Below, piece after piece: positions 28,452-36,781 of a stretch of 64,000 nucleotides of DNA (its first letter is position 1; each line of letters begins with the position of its first letter). The stretch is from Vagococcus coleopterorum (GTDB taxonomy: Bacteria; Bacillota; Bacilli; Lactobacillales; Vagococcaceae). The notes under the pieces were generated by a model. That model did not search any database. It saw nothing but the letters and a program-made list of their open reading frames with translations, and was not told the DNA's origin. A program made the translations under genes and the position numbers. The DNA lies in assembly GCF_011303955.1 (NCBI RefSeq), contig NZ_CP049886.1, positions 558,001 through 622,000 of the forward strand, read 5' to 3'.

Positions 28452-29486
28452 TTAAATTAAATGACTTAATAAATAAGCAGATACTAATTTTTCAGTGGCA
28501 TCAATTGATGTTTGGTGCGTTCGTTCGTATGCATGACTTGCCTCGATACCCGCTCCAACAAGTCCGTGGCGGACGTCAGCCCCAGCTTTCATTGCAGCAG
28601 AAGCATCACTTCCGTAAAATGGGTAGATATCTAATTTGTAGGGGATCTTGTTTTCTTCACATAATGACACAAATTGATTACGAAGATCTAAGTGATAAGG
28701 TCCGCTGGCATCTTTCACACAAATTGAGACAGTGTATTCATCGGTTTGTTGGTTATCGCCCATGGCTCCCATGTCGACGGCTAAGTAATCAACAACCTTT
28801 TCTGAAATGTTTGAGTTGCCTCCGTAACCAATTTCCTCGTTGTTTGAAAAGAAGAAATGAGTTGTATGTGGCAGTTCTGTTTTATCGGTTGCAATTTGTT
28901 TTAAAAAGTTTACTAAGATGGCAACGCTGACTTTATCATCTAAGTGACGTGATTTAATAAAACCGCTCGGTGTAATTTCAGTACGTGGATCAAAGCTAAT
29001 GAAGTCTCCGACTTGAATACCAAGAGCTGCAGTTTCTTCAGCATTAGTTGTTTTTTCGTCAATGCGGACTTCCATATTTGCTTGATTACGTTCTGCAGTC
29101 CCGGCATCTTTGTAGACGTGGACGCTTGTTTGGTGCATTAAAATAGTTCCGGTATAAGTTTGACCAGATTGGGTATGGATTTGGCAATATTCGCCTTCGA
29201 TGGCGTTAAATTTAAAACCGCCTACTAAATCTAACATTAAACGTCCATCAGGTTTGATTGCCCGAACCATAGCGCCCAAAGTATCGACGTGAGCAGTAAT
29301 AAAACGATGATTCTGATCATCTTTACCTAGTACAGTTACGATTAAACTTCCTTTACGATTAATCGTTGGCGTGTAACCTGCTGTAGTTAGTTCGTGATTT
29401 AAAACCTCAATAATATTTTTGGTATCCCCGGTTGGTGAAGGGATGTTGGTTAAACGAGCTACTAAATCAATTGTTTGTTCTGACAT
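28452..29486 (-). CDS. M42 family metallopeptidase (glutamyl aminopeptidase/PepA or FrvX-like)
   Basis: A 344-residue cytoplasmic dizinc aminopeptidase. Metal-site residues are visible in order: AHVDTLGA (His) near residue 69, RHLDDKVS (bridging Asp) near 181, the catalytic and ligand Glu pair in FSNNEEIGYGG near 213, VAVDMGA (Asp) and SHAYERTHQTS (His) near 315. Length and motif spacing fit M42 enzymes, which trim peptides. AAAGGAGAC precedes the ATG. It is transcribed away from the sulfur operon; no functional link is evident. Confidence 0.93.
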   Translation of the reverse strand: MSEQTIDLVARLTNIPSPTGDTKNIIEVLNHELTTAGYTPTINRKGSLIVTVLGKDDQNHRFITAHVDTLGAMVRAIKPDGRLMLDLVGGFKFNAIEGEYCQIHTQSGQTYTGTILMHQTSVHVYKDAGTAERNQANMEVRIDEKTTNAEETAALGIQVGDFISFDPRTEITPSGFIKSRHLDDKVSVAILVNFLKQIATDKTELPHTTHFFFSNNEEIGYGGNSNISEKVVDYLAVDMGAMGDNQQTDEYTVSICVKDASGPYHLDLRNQFVSLCEENKIPYKLDIYPFYGSDASAAMKAGADVRHGLVGAGIEASHAYERTHQTSIDATEKLVSAYLLSHLI

Positions 29487-29516
29487 TGTTCAGTCTCCTT
29501 TGTAATTTATTGGGTT

Positions 29517-29541
29517 GTACACCCCTATAATAGAATAGAAT
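29517..29541. repeat. short repeat, copy 2 (upstream of the M42 gene)
   Basis: Direct match at 21 of 25 positions with 28328-28352. It contains GTACACCCC then TATAATAGAAT. Read on the minus strand, its TATTAT (29532-29527) could be the -10 of the M42 gene. Confidence 0.45.
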
Positions 29542-29583
29542 GACAGGAAAATAAATCACTTTTAGGTAATTTGAGCAAATCAA

Positions 29584-29612
29584 TTTACAATATACCCAAG
29601 GGGGTATAAAAT
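29584..29612 (+). promoter_or_regulatory. promoter with CsoR/CstR-type operator for the sulfur operon
   Basis: TTTACA (29584-29589), 17-base spacer, TAAAAT (29607-29612). The palindrome TATACCC-AAGG-GGGTATA (29591-29608) fills the spacer. GC tracts flanked by TATA are typical of CsoR/CstR operators, and the operon encodes such a regulator as its last gene, so autorepression is likely. Confidence 0.8.
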
Positions 29613-29649
29613 GAAATGGAATTAAACTAAAATTTGGAGGAGCTAAACT

Positions 29650-29955
29650 ATGTTTTTATTTAAAAGTGTCCCAAGTATAACCAATAAAGAGCTACAAGAA
29701 TTATTAGCAAAAAAAATTGAATTAATCGATGTCAGAGAAAAACATGAATTTGCTGGAGGTCATATTCTAGGAGCGAAAAATATTCCGTTACAACAGATTA
29801 GTAGTTATAAAGGAAAAGGGCCGGTTTACGTGATTTGTCAATCAGGTATGCGTAGCAAACAAGCAACAAGTCATTTAGTTGGTAAAGGTATTGATGCCTA
29901 TAATGTTAAAGGTGGCATGATGCAGTGGCAAGGTGCTGTTAAGGGAGGCAAATAA
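29650..29955 (+). CDS. rhodanese-like sulfurtransferase
   Basis: A 101-residue single-domain rhodanese. It has the family segments LIDVREKHEFAGGHILGA near residue 25 and the active-site loop ICQSGMRS with the catalytic Cys near residue 64. It is expected to carry persulfide sulfur in the cytoplasm. TTGGAGGAG precedes the ATG. It is the first gene of an operon with a CoA-disulfide reductase and a CsoR/CstR regulator, pointing to a role in handling sulfide-derived reactive sulfur. Confidence 0.92.
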   Translation: MFLFKSVPSITNKELQELLAKKIELIDVREKHEFAGGHILGAKNIPLQQISSYKGKGPVYVICQSGMRSKQATSHLVGKGIDAYNVKGGMMQWQGAVKGGK

Positions 29956-29956
29956 A

Positions 29957-31606
29957 ATGAAAATTGTGATTGTCGGTGGTGTAGCAGGGGGAATGTCTGC
30001 AGCAACAAGACTTCGTCGTTTAAATGAAGAGGCAGAAATTATTGTCGTAGAAAAAGGTCCGTTTGTTTCTTTTGCAAACTGTGGATTGCCTTATTATGTT
30101 TCAGGTGAAATTAGTGAACGTGGGGACCTATTAGTCCAAACACCCGCTAGTTTAAAAGCGCGATTTGCTTTAGATGTTAGGCCTGAAAGCGAAGTCGTTA
30201 CAATTGATTCTGAAGGGATGAAAGTTGAGATTAAAACAGCGGAAGGAAGTTACTGGGAGAGTTATGATGAATTGATTTTCTCTCCTGGAGCACGTCCGGT
30301 TATCCCGCCAATCGCAGGACTTGCAGAAGCTGAAAATGTTTTTTCTTTAAGAAATGTCCCTGATTTAGATCAGATTATGACTCAGTTAGAAGCTAAACAA
30401 CCAAAAACAGCTACCGTTATCGGTGCGGGTTTCATTGGTTTGGAAATGGCAGAAAACTTAAAAGAAGCTGGCTTATCAGTAACAATTGTTGAAAAAGCAC
30501 CACATGTGTTGCCGCCTCTGGATCAAGAGATGGCCGCTTTTGTTGAAAATGAATTGAAAGCAAATGATGTGCGTGTTTTAACAGGAGTTGGGGCAGTTGG
30601 TTTCAAACAAGCTGGTCAAGTAATCGAGTTAGACAATGGTGAAACTGTGTCCTCAGACTTAACGATTCTGTCGGTGGGAGTGACACCGGAATCAACTTTA
30701 GCTAAGGAAGCCGGCGTTGAATTAGGTTTACGTGGTGGCATTCTAGTAGACGAACACTATCAAACGAATATCCCGCATATTTATGCGGTGGGGGATGCGA
30801 TTGTTGTAAAGCAGCAGATCACGGGTGAAGATGCCTTGATTTCGCTTGCTTCACCAGCGAACCGACAAGGTCGTCAAGTTGCAGATGTTATTTCAGGTCT
30901 GCCTCGTAAAAATAAAGGGAGTATTGGAACGGCGATTGTTCGCGTATTTGGTCAAACCGCAGCTTCCACAGGGTTGACTGAAAGGCAAGCACAATTGGCA
31001 GGGCTCGATGTGGCGGTAGTTCATACTAAAGGGAAAGATCATGCAGGCTATTATCCAGGCAGTACAGCGGTGGTTCTTAAGTTGGTTTTTAATCCTAAGA
31101 CGGGTACAATTTATGGTGCACAAGGTGTAGGGCCAAAAGGTATTGATAAACGGATTGACATTTTAGCAACGGCTATTAAAGGTGGATTGACTGTAGAAGA
31201 CTTGCCAGAACTTGAATTTACGTATGCCCCCCCATTTGGTGTAGCGAAAGACCCAGTTAATATGCTCGGATATGTGGCTTTGAACGTTATGGAAGGTCAG
31301 TCTAATATGATACAATGGCATGAGGTTGATAACTATTTGAAAGATGGTTGGCAATTGTTAGATGTCCGAAGTGGTGCGGAAGTGGTAAATGGGAAAGTGG
31401 CGGAAGGTATAAATATTCCGTTACCAGAGCTACGCCAACGTTTATCTGAATTAGACAAACAACAACAATATATTGTCAGTTGTGAAAGTGGGTTGCGTAG
31501 CTATATTGCTGAGCGCTTATTAAAGCAAAATGGATTTAATGTGATGAATCTTGATGGGGCATATAGTTTATATGCTACGGTATTACCAGATCGAGTGTGT
31601 CGCTAA
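29957..31606 (+). CDS. CoA-disulfide/CoA-persulfide reductase with C-terminal rhodanese domain
   Basis: A 549-residue FAD/NAD(P)H flavoprotein. FAD-binding VIVGGVAGGMSAATRLRR lies at the N-terminus, the active Cys in FANCGLPYYVSGEI near residue 43, NAD-binding VIGAGFIGLEMAENL near 157 and a second FAD segment IYAVGDAI near 283. The C-terminal rhodanese (about 455-545) has the catalytic Cys in VSCESGLRS. This CoADR-RHD fusion reduces CoA persulfide or disulfide. The ATG at 29957 follows AAGGGAGG; an in-frame upstream start within the rhodanese gene lacks one. The next gene is the regulator. Confidence 0.93.
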   Translation: MKIVIVGGVAGGMSAATRLRRLNEEAEIIVVEKGPFVSFANCGLPYYVSGEISERGDLLVQTPASLKARFALDVRPESEVVTIDSEGMKVEIKTAEGSYWESYDELIFSPGARPVIPPIAGLAEAENVFSLRNVPDLDQIMTQLEAKQPKTATVIGAGFIGLEMAENLKEAGLSVTIVEKAPHVLPPLDQEMAAFVENELKANDVRVLTGVGAVGFKQAGQVIELDNGETVSSDLTILSVGVTPESTLAKEAGVELGLRGGILVDEHYQTNIPHIYAVGDAIVVKQQITGEDALISLASPANRQGRQVADVISGLPRKNKGSIGTAIVRVFGQTAASTGLTERQAQLAGLDVAVVHTKGKDHAGYYPGSTAVVLKLVFNPKTGTIYGAQGVGPKGIDKRIDILATAIKGGLTVEDLPELEFTYAPPFGVAKDPVNMLGYVALNVMEGQSNMIQWHEVDNYLKDGWQLLDVRSGAEVVNGKVAEGINIPLPELRQRLSELDKQQQYIVSCESGLRSYIAERLLKQNGFNVMNLDGAYSLYATVLPDRVCR

Positions 31607-31619
31607 GGAGGAAAAGGCA

Positions 31620-31877
31620 ATGCAATGTGATCAAAAAATAATGAATCGTTTAAAGCGTGCTGAAGGCCAGATGCGTGGCATTCAAAAAATGATGTCTGAA
31701 GGACAAAGTTGTGGCGATATGATGGTTCAACTTGCAGCAGTTCGTGCCAGTGTGGATAAAATCATGGGTGTCATGGCAGCTGAAAATCTGAAGCATCAGT
31801 TGGAAAATCCTGATGCTGATCCAGACAGACAAGCAGAGCAACTTGCAAAAGCAATGCGTTTAATTGAAAAAAAATAA
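31620..31877 (+). CDS. CsoR/CstR-family transcriptional repressor
   Basis: An 85-residue all-helical DUF156 regulator. RLKRAEGQMRGI is the family N-terminal helix block. Cys31 (QSCGD) occupies the first sensing position. The second site, Cys in ENLxxC of persulfide sensors or His/Cys of copper sensors, reads ENLKHQL, so neither the copper-binding set nor the CstR cysteine pair is complete. Cys3 is an extra thiol. The start at 31620 follows TAAGGAGGAAA. By context it should repress its own operon via the palindrome in the promoter. Confidence 0.88.
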   Translation: MQCDQKIMNRLKRAEGQMRGIQKMMSEGQSCGDMMVQLAAVRASVDKIMGVMAAENLKHQLENPDADPDRQAEQLAKAMRLIEKK

Positions 31878-31906
31878 AGAAGGAGCTTAGGCCCCTTCTT
31901 TTTTGT
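31877..31906 (+). terminator. terminator of the sulfur operon
   Basis: AAGAAGG pairs with CCTTCTT with a short inner stem, followed by TTTTTTG. Confidence 0.82.
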
Positions 31907-31962
31907 TTATTGAAAAGATAAGTAATGTTATGATTATTATATGAAATATTGAGGAGTTACAT

Positions 31963-33090
31963 ATGATTAACCATATTCAACCTATTTTAACTGCATTCCT
32001 TATTTTTTTAATAGTGGCATTTGTAGTGACTACGCCTTGGACTATCTATCAATACCGTAAGCATGGTTATTTTAGTTTTTGGCGTAATCTCATTTTGTTT
32101 TCGTTTGTTTTTTACTTATTGACTGCATTTTTCTTAGTTAGTTTACCGTTGCCGGTTAATCGGGAAAATTTTATTCCGGGCCAAAGTGAAATTTACAGCC
32201 AATTGAAACCATTTCGTTTTATTAGTGATATAACAAAAGAATCCGAAGTTGATTGGTTGCGCATTACCACCTATAAAGAGTTAAGGCACTCGCCGGCATT
32301 CTTCCAGTTTTTCTTTAATTTAGTAATGTTGCTTCCGCTGGGTGTTTATTATAAATATTATAAGAAAAATTCAGCTCGGTTATGGAAGGCGGCATGCCTA
32401 GGATTTTTAGTATCATTATTTTTTGAAGTTTCACAAATAACTGCGTTGTTTGGGTATTATCAAGTGCCGTATCGCTTGTTTGATGTGGATGATTTATTTG
32501 CCAACACATTGGGAGCGGTTATTGGATACTTATTAGCGCCCTTATTTTTATTTTTTTTACCAAGTAGAAAAGAGCTCGTTCAAAAAGATCAACCGTATCA
32601 TTCTGGGGACGTGACATCGTATGGTATTCAAATTGTTGAAGCGTTATTGACAATGTATGCTGCGGGAATAACAGCTAATGTTTTTGCAGGAGTGTTCGGA
32701 GTCACATCGGAACTGTATATAGATATAATTAAAATTGGTGGTTTCTTTCTCTACTCGGTTATCGTACCAATAGTATGCCGAGGATATACTATTTCTAGTT
32801 GGGTATTGCGGATCCGTTTTGATGTTATTAAAGGCCCAAGAATAAAAGTCTACATCAAGCGTTTCAGTTTTATCTATATTCCCGTAGTGATAAACATTTT
32901 ATTTAATCCGTTGACAGATATTATGTCTGATAATGTTTATATTATTGTGAGTCAGGTGATTGCGGAATTTATCATTTTAATAGTTTGGATTGCTGTCTAT
33001 GCCAATGTTTTATGGCGTTGGCTTCGCAAAAAAAATAGACCTTATTTTAATAATATAGAGGGTCTGCGAGTAGTGAGGAGTAAGGGGTAA
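31963..33090 (+). CDS. VanZ-like family membrane protein with RDD-like C-terminal part
   Basis: A 375-residue multi-span membrane protein. Residues about 1-195 match the VanZ-like family: FFFNLVMLLPLGVYY, then FEVSQITALFGYY, then FDVDDLFANTLGAVIGYL. Residues about 205-365 form a second membrane domain with GYTISSWVLRIRF, resembling the RDD family. VanZ of the vanA cluster gives low-level teicoplanin resistance, but most VanZ-like genes have no known resistance role and no van genes are nearby. GAGGAG precedes the ATG. Confidence 0.85.
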   Translation: MINHIQPILTAFLIFLIVAFVVTTPWTIYQYRKHGYFSFWRNLILFSFVFYLLTAFFLVSLPLPVNRENFIPGQSEIYSQLKPFRFISDITKESEVDWLRITTYKELRHSPAFFQFFFNLVMLLPLGVYYKYYKKNSARLWKAACLGFLVSLFFEVSQITALFGYYQVPYRLFDVDDLFANTLGAVIGYLLAPLFLFFLPSRKELVQKDQPYHSGDVTSYGIQIVEALLTMYAAGITANVFAGVFGVTSELYIDIIKIGGFFLYSVIVPIVCRGYTISSWVLRIRFDVIKGPRIKVYIKRFSFIYIPVVINILFNPLTDIMSDNVYIIVSQVIAEFIILIVWIAVYANVLWRWLRKKNRPYFNNIEGLRVVRSKG

Positions 33091-33112
33091 GAAAAAAATT
33101 GGAGGTAGAAAA

Positions 33113-33643
33113 ATGACAAAGACAAGAGGATTTGAAAGATTATCAACATCATCACAAGATATTAATTTGCCAGTTCGTGCGACGAAAGCGGCAGCTGGTT
33201 ATGATTTTGAAGCGTCAGCAGACACCGTTGTTCCAAGTATTTGGAAACAAGGGGTTGCTAAAGTATTAAAAGCAGTCTTAACTGGGGGGATTGCTGAGTT
33301 GGATGATGCCACAATGAAAGAATTAAAACCGGTATTAGTTCCAACCGAGATTAAAGCATATATGGGCGAAGATGAGTTTTTACAATTATGTAATCGCTCA
33401 AGTAACCCTTTGAAGAACTATTTATTAATGGCCAATGGTGTTGGCATTATTGATAGTGACTATTACAATAATGAAAATAATGAAGGGCACATTATGTTCC
33501 AGTTATTAAACTTTGGTTTAAAAGATAAAACAATTGTTAAAGGCGAGCGTATTGGGCAGGGGATTTTCATGCCGTTTTTAAAAGCTGACCAAGATGATGT
33601 GACAAAAGAAAGAACTGGCGGTTTTGGTTCTTCTGGTAAGTAA
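33113..33643 (+). CDS. dut: dUTP diphosphatase
   Basis: A 176-residue trimeric dUTPase that makes dUMP for thymidylate and keeps uracil out of DNA. Motifs: AGYDFEAS (1), CNRSSNPLKN (2), NGVGIIDSDYYNNENN (3), GERIGQGIFMPF (4) and RTGGFGSSG (5, phosphate-binding). The segment around residues 45-80 (KVLKAVLTGGIAELDD) is a longer insert than in short dUTPases. TTGGAGGTAG precedes the ATG. Confidence 0.95.
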   Translation: MTKTRGFERLSTSSQDINLPVRATKAAAGYDFEASADTVVPSIWKQGVAKVLKAVLTGGIAELDDATMKELKPVLVPTEIKAYMGEDEFLQLCNRSSNPLKNYLLMANGVGIIDSDYYNNENNEGHIMFQLLNFGLKDKTIVKGERIGQGIFMPFLKADQDDVTKERTGGFGSSGK

Positions 33644-33646
33644 ATA

Positions 33647-33683
33647 AAAGTGTTTTAAGGGCGACCTTAGAACACTTTTTTTA
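33647..33683 (+). terminator. terminator of dut
   Basis: A 14-base-pair stem with wobble pairs, closed by a GCGA loop, followed by a run of T. Confidence 0.85.
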
Positions 33684-33739
33684 TTTTTGATTAAATCACG
33701 CTAAAAGAGGGTCTTTCTGTCCCGAAACCGCCTTCTTTA

Positions 33740-33748
33740 TGATAGAAT
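33740..33748 (+). promoter_or_regulatory. extended -10 promoter of radA
   Basis: TGA before TAGAAT (33743-33748), 34 bases upstream of the radA ATG; the -35 is weak. Confidence 0.5.
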
Positions 33749-33782
33749 AAAGAAGATATTAAGTGATGAAAGAGGGATGTAA

Positions 33783-35153
33783 ATGGCTAAAAAAGCAAAA
33801 ACACAATTTGAATGTCAGGCCTGTGGTTATATTTCTCCGAAATACTTAGGTCGTTGTCCGAACTGTGGACAATGGAATGAAATGATGGAAGTGAAATTGC
33901 AAGATGATACAAATCGAAATAGTCGAGTTAGTTTAGCTGGGAAAAGGACGACAGCAACTAAATTAGGTGATGTGACATCAAAGAAAGAACCGCGTGTTAA
34001 GACTAAGATAGAAGAATTAAACCGTGTGCTTGGTGGCGGAGTTGTCCCAGGCTCATTAGTTCTAATCGGTGGGGATCCAGGGATTGGGAAATCTACATTA
34101 TTATTACAAGTTTCGCAACAACTTCATCAAAGCGGTGGGAAAGTATTATATGTATCTGGAGAGGAAAGTGCGGAACAAATAAAAATGCGAGCAGAACGCT
34201 TGAGCATTGAAGGTAATGATTTTTATGTTTACCCAGAAACAGATATGTCATTAATTCGTCAAACAATTGAAGAGATGGCGCCAGATTATGTCATCATTGA
34301 TTCCATTCAAACAATGATGCAGCCAGAAATTTCTAGTGCAACGGGTAGCGTTAGTCAAGTTCGGGAAACAACTGCCGAGTTGATGCAAATTGCTAAAACA
34401 AACCAAATTGCTATTTTTATTGTGGGACATGTAACAAAAGAAGGAGCTTTAGCTGGTCCAAGAATGTTGGAACACATGGTTGATACGGTTCTTTATTTTG
34501 AGGGTGATCGACACCATACTTTTAGAATTTTACGAGCTGTTAAAAATCGTTTTGGCTCAACCAACGAGATTGGGATTTTTGAAATGAAAGAACGCGGATT
34601 GGTTGAAGTGGCTAATCCCTCTGAGGCATTTTTAGAAGAACGACTTGATGGTGCTACAGGTTCAGCTATTGTTGTATCAATGGAGGGAACACGACCAATT
34701 TTAGTAGAAATTCAATCGTTGGTGACACCGAGTATGTTTGGGAATGCTAAACGAACAGCGACGGGGCTAGATTACAATCGAGTATCACTAATTATGGCAG
34801 TTCTAGAAAAAAGAGCAGGTTTATTGTTGCAAAATCAAGATGCGTATTTAAAGGCAGCGGGTGGCGTTAAGTTAGATGAACCAGCAATTGATTTGGCAAT
34901 CGCTGTTGCCATAGCTTCAAGTTATAAAGAAAAAGGGACGAAACCAACTGAGTGCTTTATCGGTGAGATTGGATTAACTGGAGAAATTCGCCGTGTTAAC
35001 CGTATAGAGCAACGCATTATGGAAGCTAAAAAACTAGGGTTTAAGAAAATGTACATTCCAAAAAATAATTTACAAGGTTGGGAGCCACCTAAAGGGATTG
35101 AAGTAGTGGGCGTATCTACCTTAGGCGAAGCTTTACATAAAATTTTCGGATAA
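33783..35153 (+). CDS. radA: DNA repair protein RadA
   Basis: A 456-residue RadA/Sms protein, a DnaB-like branch-migration helicase in recombination. It has an N-terminal zinc finger [18 protein letters not shown] (four Cys), a RecA-type core with Walker [11 protein letters not shown] near residue 95 and the RadA-specific KNRFGSTNE near 256, and a C-terminal Lon-like domain. AGAGGGATG precedes the ATG. The PIN/TRAM gene follows 25 bases downstream; disA, which separates them in Bacillus, is absent here. Confidence 0.98.
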   Translation: MAKKAKTQFECQACGYISPKYLGRCPNCGQWNEMMEVKLQDDTNRNSRVSLAGKRTTATKLGDVTSKKEPRVKTKIEELNRVLGGGVVPGSLVLIGGDPGIGKSTLLLQVSQQLHQSGGKVLYVSGEESAEQIKMRAERLSIEGNDFYVYPETDMSLIRQTIEEMAPDYVIIDSIQTMMQPEISSATGSVSQVRETTAELMQIAKTNQIAIFIVGHVTKEGALAGPRMLEHMVDTVLYFEGDRHHTFRILRAVKNRFGSTNEIGIFEMKERGLVEVANPSEAFLEERLDGATGSAIVVSMEGTRPILVEIQSLVTPSMFGNAKRTATGLDYNRVSLIMAVLEKRAGLLLQNQDAYLKAAGGVKLDEPAIDLAIAVAIASSYKEKGTKPTECFIGEIGLTGEIRRVNRIEQRIMEAKKLGFKKMYIPKNNLQGWEPPKGIEVVGVSTLGEALHKIFG

Positions 35154-35178
35154 AACATGATGGGAAGAGGTGAAGTGT

Positions 35179-36282
35179 ATGATTAAAAAAATATTTACGG
35201 GCTTAATGGTAATTCTTGGTATTAGTTTAGGTATTACATTTTTACCAGGGCTATGGTCGTTGCTTAATTTAAGTTTATCTTCAATGATTGATAATGTTTT
35301 TGTAAATGGAGTTATTGGAGCTGCAGTATTTTTCTTGTTATCACTAATCTTTGGAAACAATGTGGTAAGAATGATTAAACGGGCTGAACTGAATTTAAGT
35401 GGGCACAGCTCGGATTATTTATTATTTGGTTCCATTGGTACGATAATTGGGTTGTTAATTGGTGTGTTAGTGTCAATTCCGTTATTTAGTTTGAATGTTG
35501 CAATTATTGGAAATATTCTTCCTACATTTATTATGTTTATCGCCGCTTATTTAGGTTTCCGCTTAGGAACAACTAAAAAAGATGAGTGGAAAAAATTATT
35601 TACACCAAAAAACAAACGTCAAAGTGAAGATGTTTTAGAGCGTAAGGTCGATGATCATCATCACAAATATAAAATTTTAGATACGAGTGTCATCATTGAT
35701 GGTCGGATTTATGATATCGCTAAGACAGGGTTTGTTGAAGGTGTTCTGCTTATTCCAAACTTTGTGTTATATGAGTTACAATATATCGCTGATTCAGGAG
35801 ATAGCTTAAAGCGGGTACGTGGTCGTCGCGGGCTAGATATTTTAAATGCCTTGCAAAAAGAAGAATCAATTCGAGTTGAAATGTATGAAGGTGATTTTGA
35901 AGATGTCGCTGAAGTAGATACTAAACTATTGAAATTAGCTAAAATGTTAGATGGTGTTGTTGTCACAAATGACTACAATTTAAATAAAGTAGCAGAGTTT
36001 CAAAATGTTCCAGTTTTAAATATTAATGCACTAGCTAATGCTGTTAAACCAGTTGTTATCCCAGGGGAACAACTTGACGTGATGGTAGTAAAAGAAGGAA
36101 CGGAGCGCCAACAAGGTGTGGCTTACTTAGACGATGGCACGATGATTGTTGTGGAAGAGGGTCAACACTATATGAATAAGAAAATTGCTGTTGTGGTAAC
36201 CAGTGCGTTACAAACTGCAGCAGGTCGTATGATTTTTGCGAAACCTGTTCACATGGATCGAGGGATTAAACACGAAAATTAG
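35179..36282 (+). CDS. PIN/TRAM domain membrane protein (YacL-like)
   Basis: A 367-residue protein: four hydrophobic segments in residues 1-130, then a PIN-type nuclease domain ([14 protein letters not shown] near 170, with acidic metal-site residues, and [12 protein letters not shown] near 265) and a C-terminal TRAM RNA-binding domain ([16 protein letters not shown]). It is probably a membrane-bound RNase; the natural target is unknown. The ATG at 35179 is preceded by GAAGAGGTGAA; an in-frame GTG at 35170 is less likely. It lies in the radA-yacL-ispF-gltX order. Confidence 0.92.
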   Translation: MIKKIFTGLMVILGISLGITFLPGLWSLLNLSLSSMIDNVFVNGVIGAAVFFLLSLIFGNNVVRMIKRAELNLSGHSSDYLLFGSIGTIIGLLIGVLVSIPLFSLNVAIIGNILPTFIMFIAAYLGFRLGTTKKDEWKKLFTPKNKRQSEDVLERKVDDHHHKYKILDTSVIIDGRIYDIAKTGFVEGVLLIPNFVLYELQYIADSGDSLKRVRGRRGLDILNALQKEESIRVEMYEGDFEDVAEVDTKLLKLAKMLDGVVVTNDYNLNKVAEFQNVPVLNINALANAVKPVVIPGEQLDVMVVKEGTERQQGVAYLDDGTMIVVEEGQHYMNKKIAVVVTSALQTAAGRMIFAKPVHMDRGIKHEN

Positions 36283-36294
36283 TGAGGTGTAACC

Positions 36295-36777
36295 ATGAGA
36301 ATTGGTCAAGGATTCGATGTCCATGAGTTAGTTAGTGGTAGACCATGTATTATTGGTGGTATTGCCCTAGATTACCCGAAAGGTTTGTTAGGAGTAACGG
36401 ATGCAGATGTTTTAACACACAGCATCATTGATGCTATTTTAGGAGCTCTTGGCGCAGGAGATATTGGCAGTGTTTTTCCGGAATCAGAAGTTCAAGGTAG
36501 TGATTCTTTGGAACTGTTGCAATATGTTTGCGGTCAAATGAAAGCAAGTGGTTATCGATTAGGTAATATCGACTGCACTATTTTAGCGGAAGCGCCTAAA
36601 ATGTCGCCTTATATTCCAAGAATGAAACAAATCATTTCTGAAACATGTGATATTTTAGAAAATCAAGTTAGCATTAAAGCGACAACTATGGAAAAAATGG
36701 GATTTATTGGCAGAAGTGAGGGCATCGGTGCGATGTCTGTGGTATTATTAGAAGAGAATTTAGAGGAAAGAGGCTAG
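36295..36777 (+). CDS. ispF: 2-C-methyl-D-erythritol 2,4-cyclodiphosphate synthase
   Basis: A 160-residue enzyme of the methylerythritol phosphate isoprenoid pathway. Zinc ligands are in GFDVHEL (Asp, His) and [14 protein letters not shown] (His). [15 protein letters not shown]-like [14 protein letters not shown], and [18 protein letters not shown] are all conserved, so the gene looks intact. GTGAGGTG precedes the ATG. In Bacillus it is preceded by ispD; here ispD is absent, and Lactobacillales normally use the mevalonate pathway. Confidence 0.95.
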   Translation: MRIGQGFDVHELVSGRPCIIGGIALDYPKGLLGVTDADVLTHSIIDAILGALGAGDIGSVFPESEVQGSDSLELLQYVCGQMKASGYRLGNIDCTILAEAPKMSPYIPRMKQIISETCDILENQVSIKATTMEKMGFIGRSEGIGAMSVVLLEENLEERG

Positions 36778-36781
36778 GAAG

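Noticed and set aside
31963-33090. VanZ-like gene together with ddl as a glycopeptide resistance island
   Set aside because: No vanH/A/X/S/R genes are present, the genes are 11 kb apart, and Ddl has the Tyr typical of D-Ala-D-Ala ligases.
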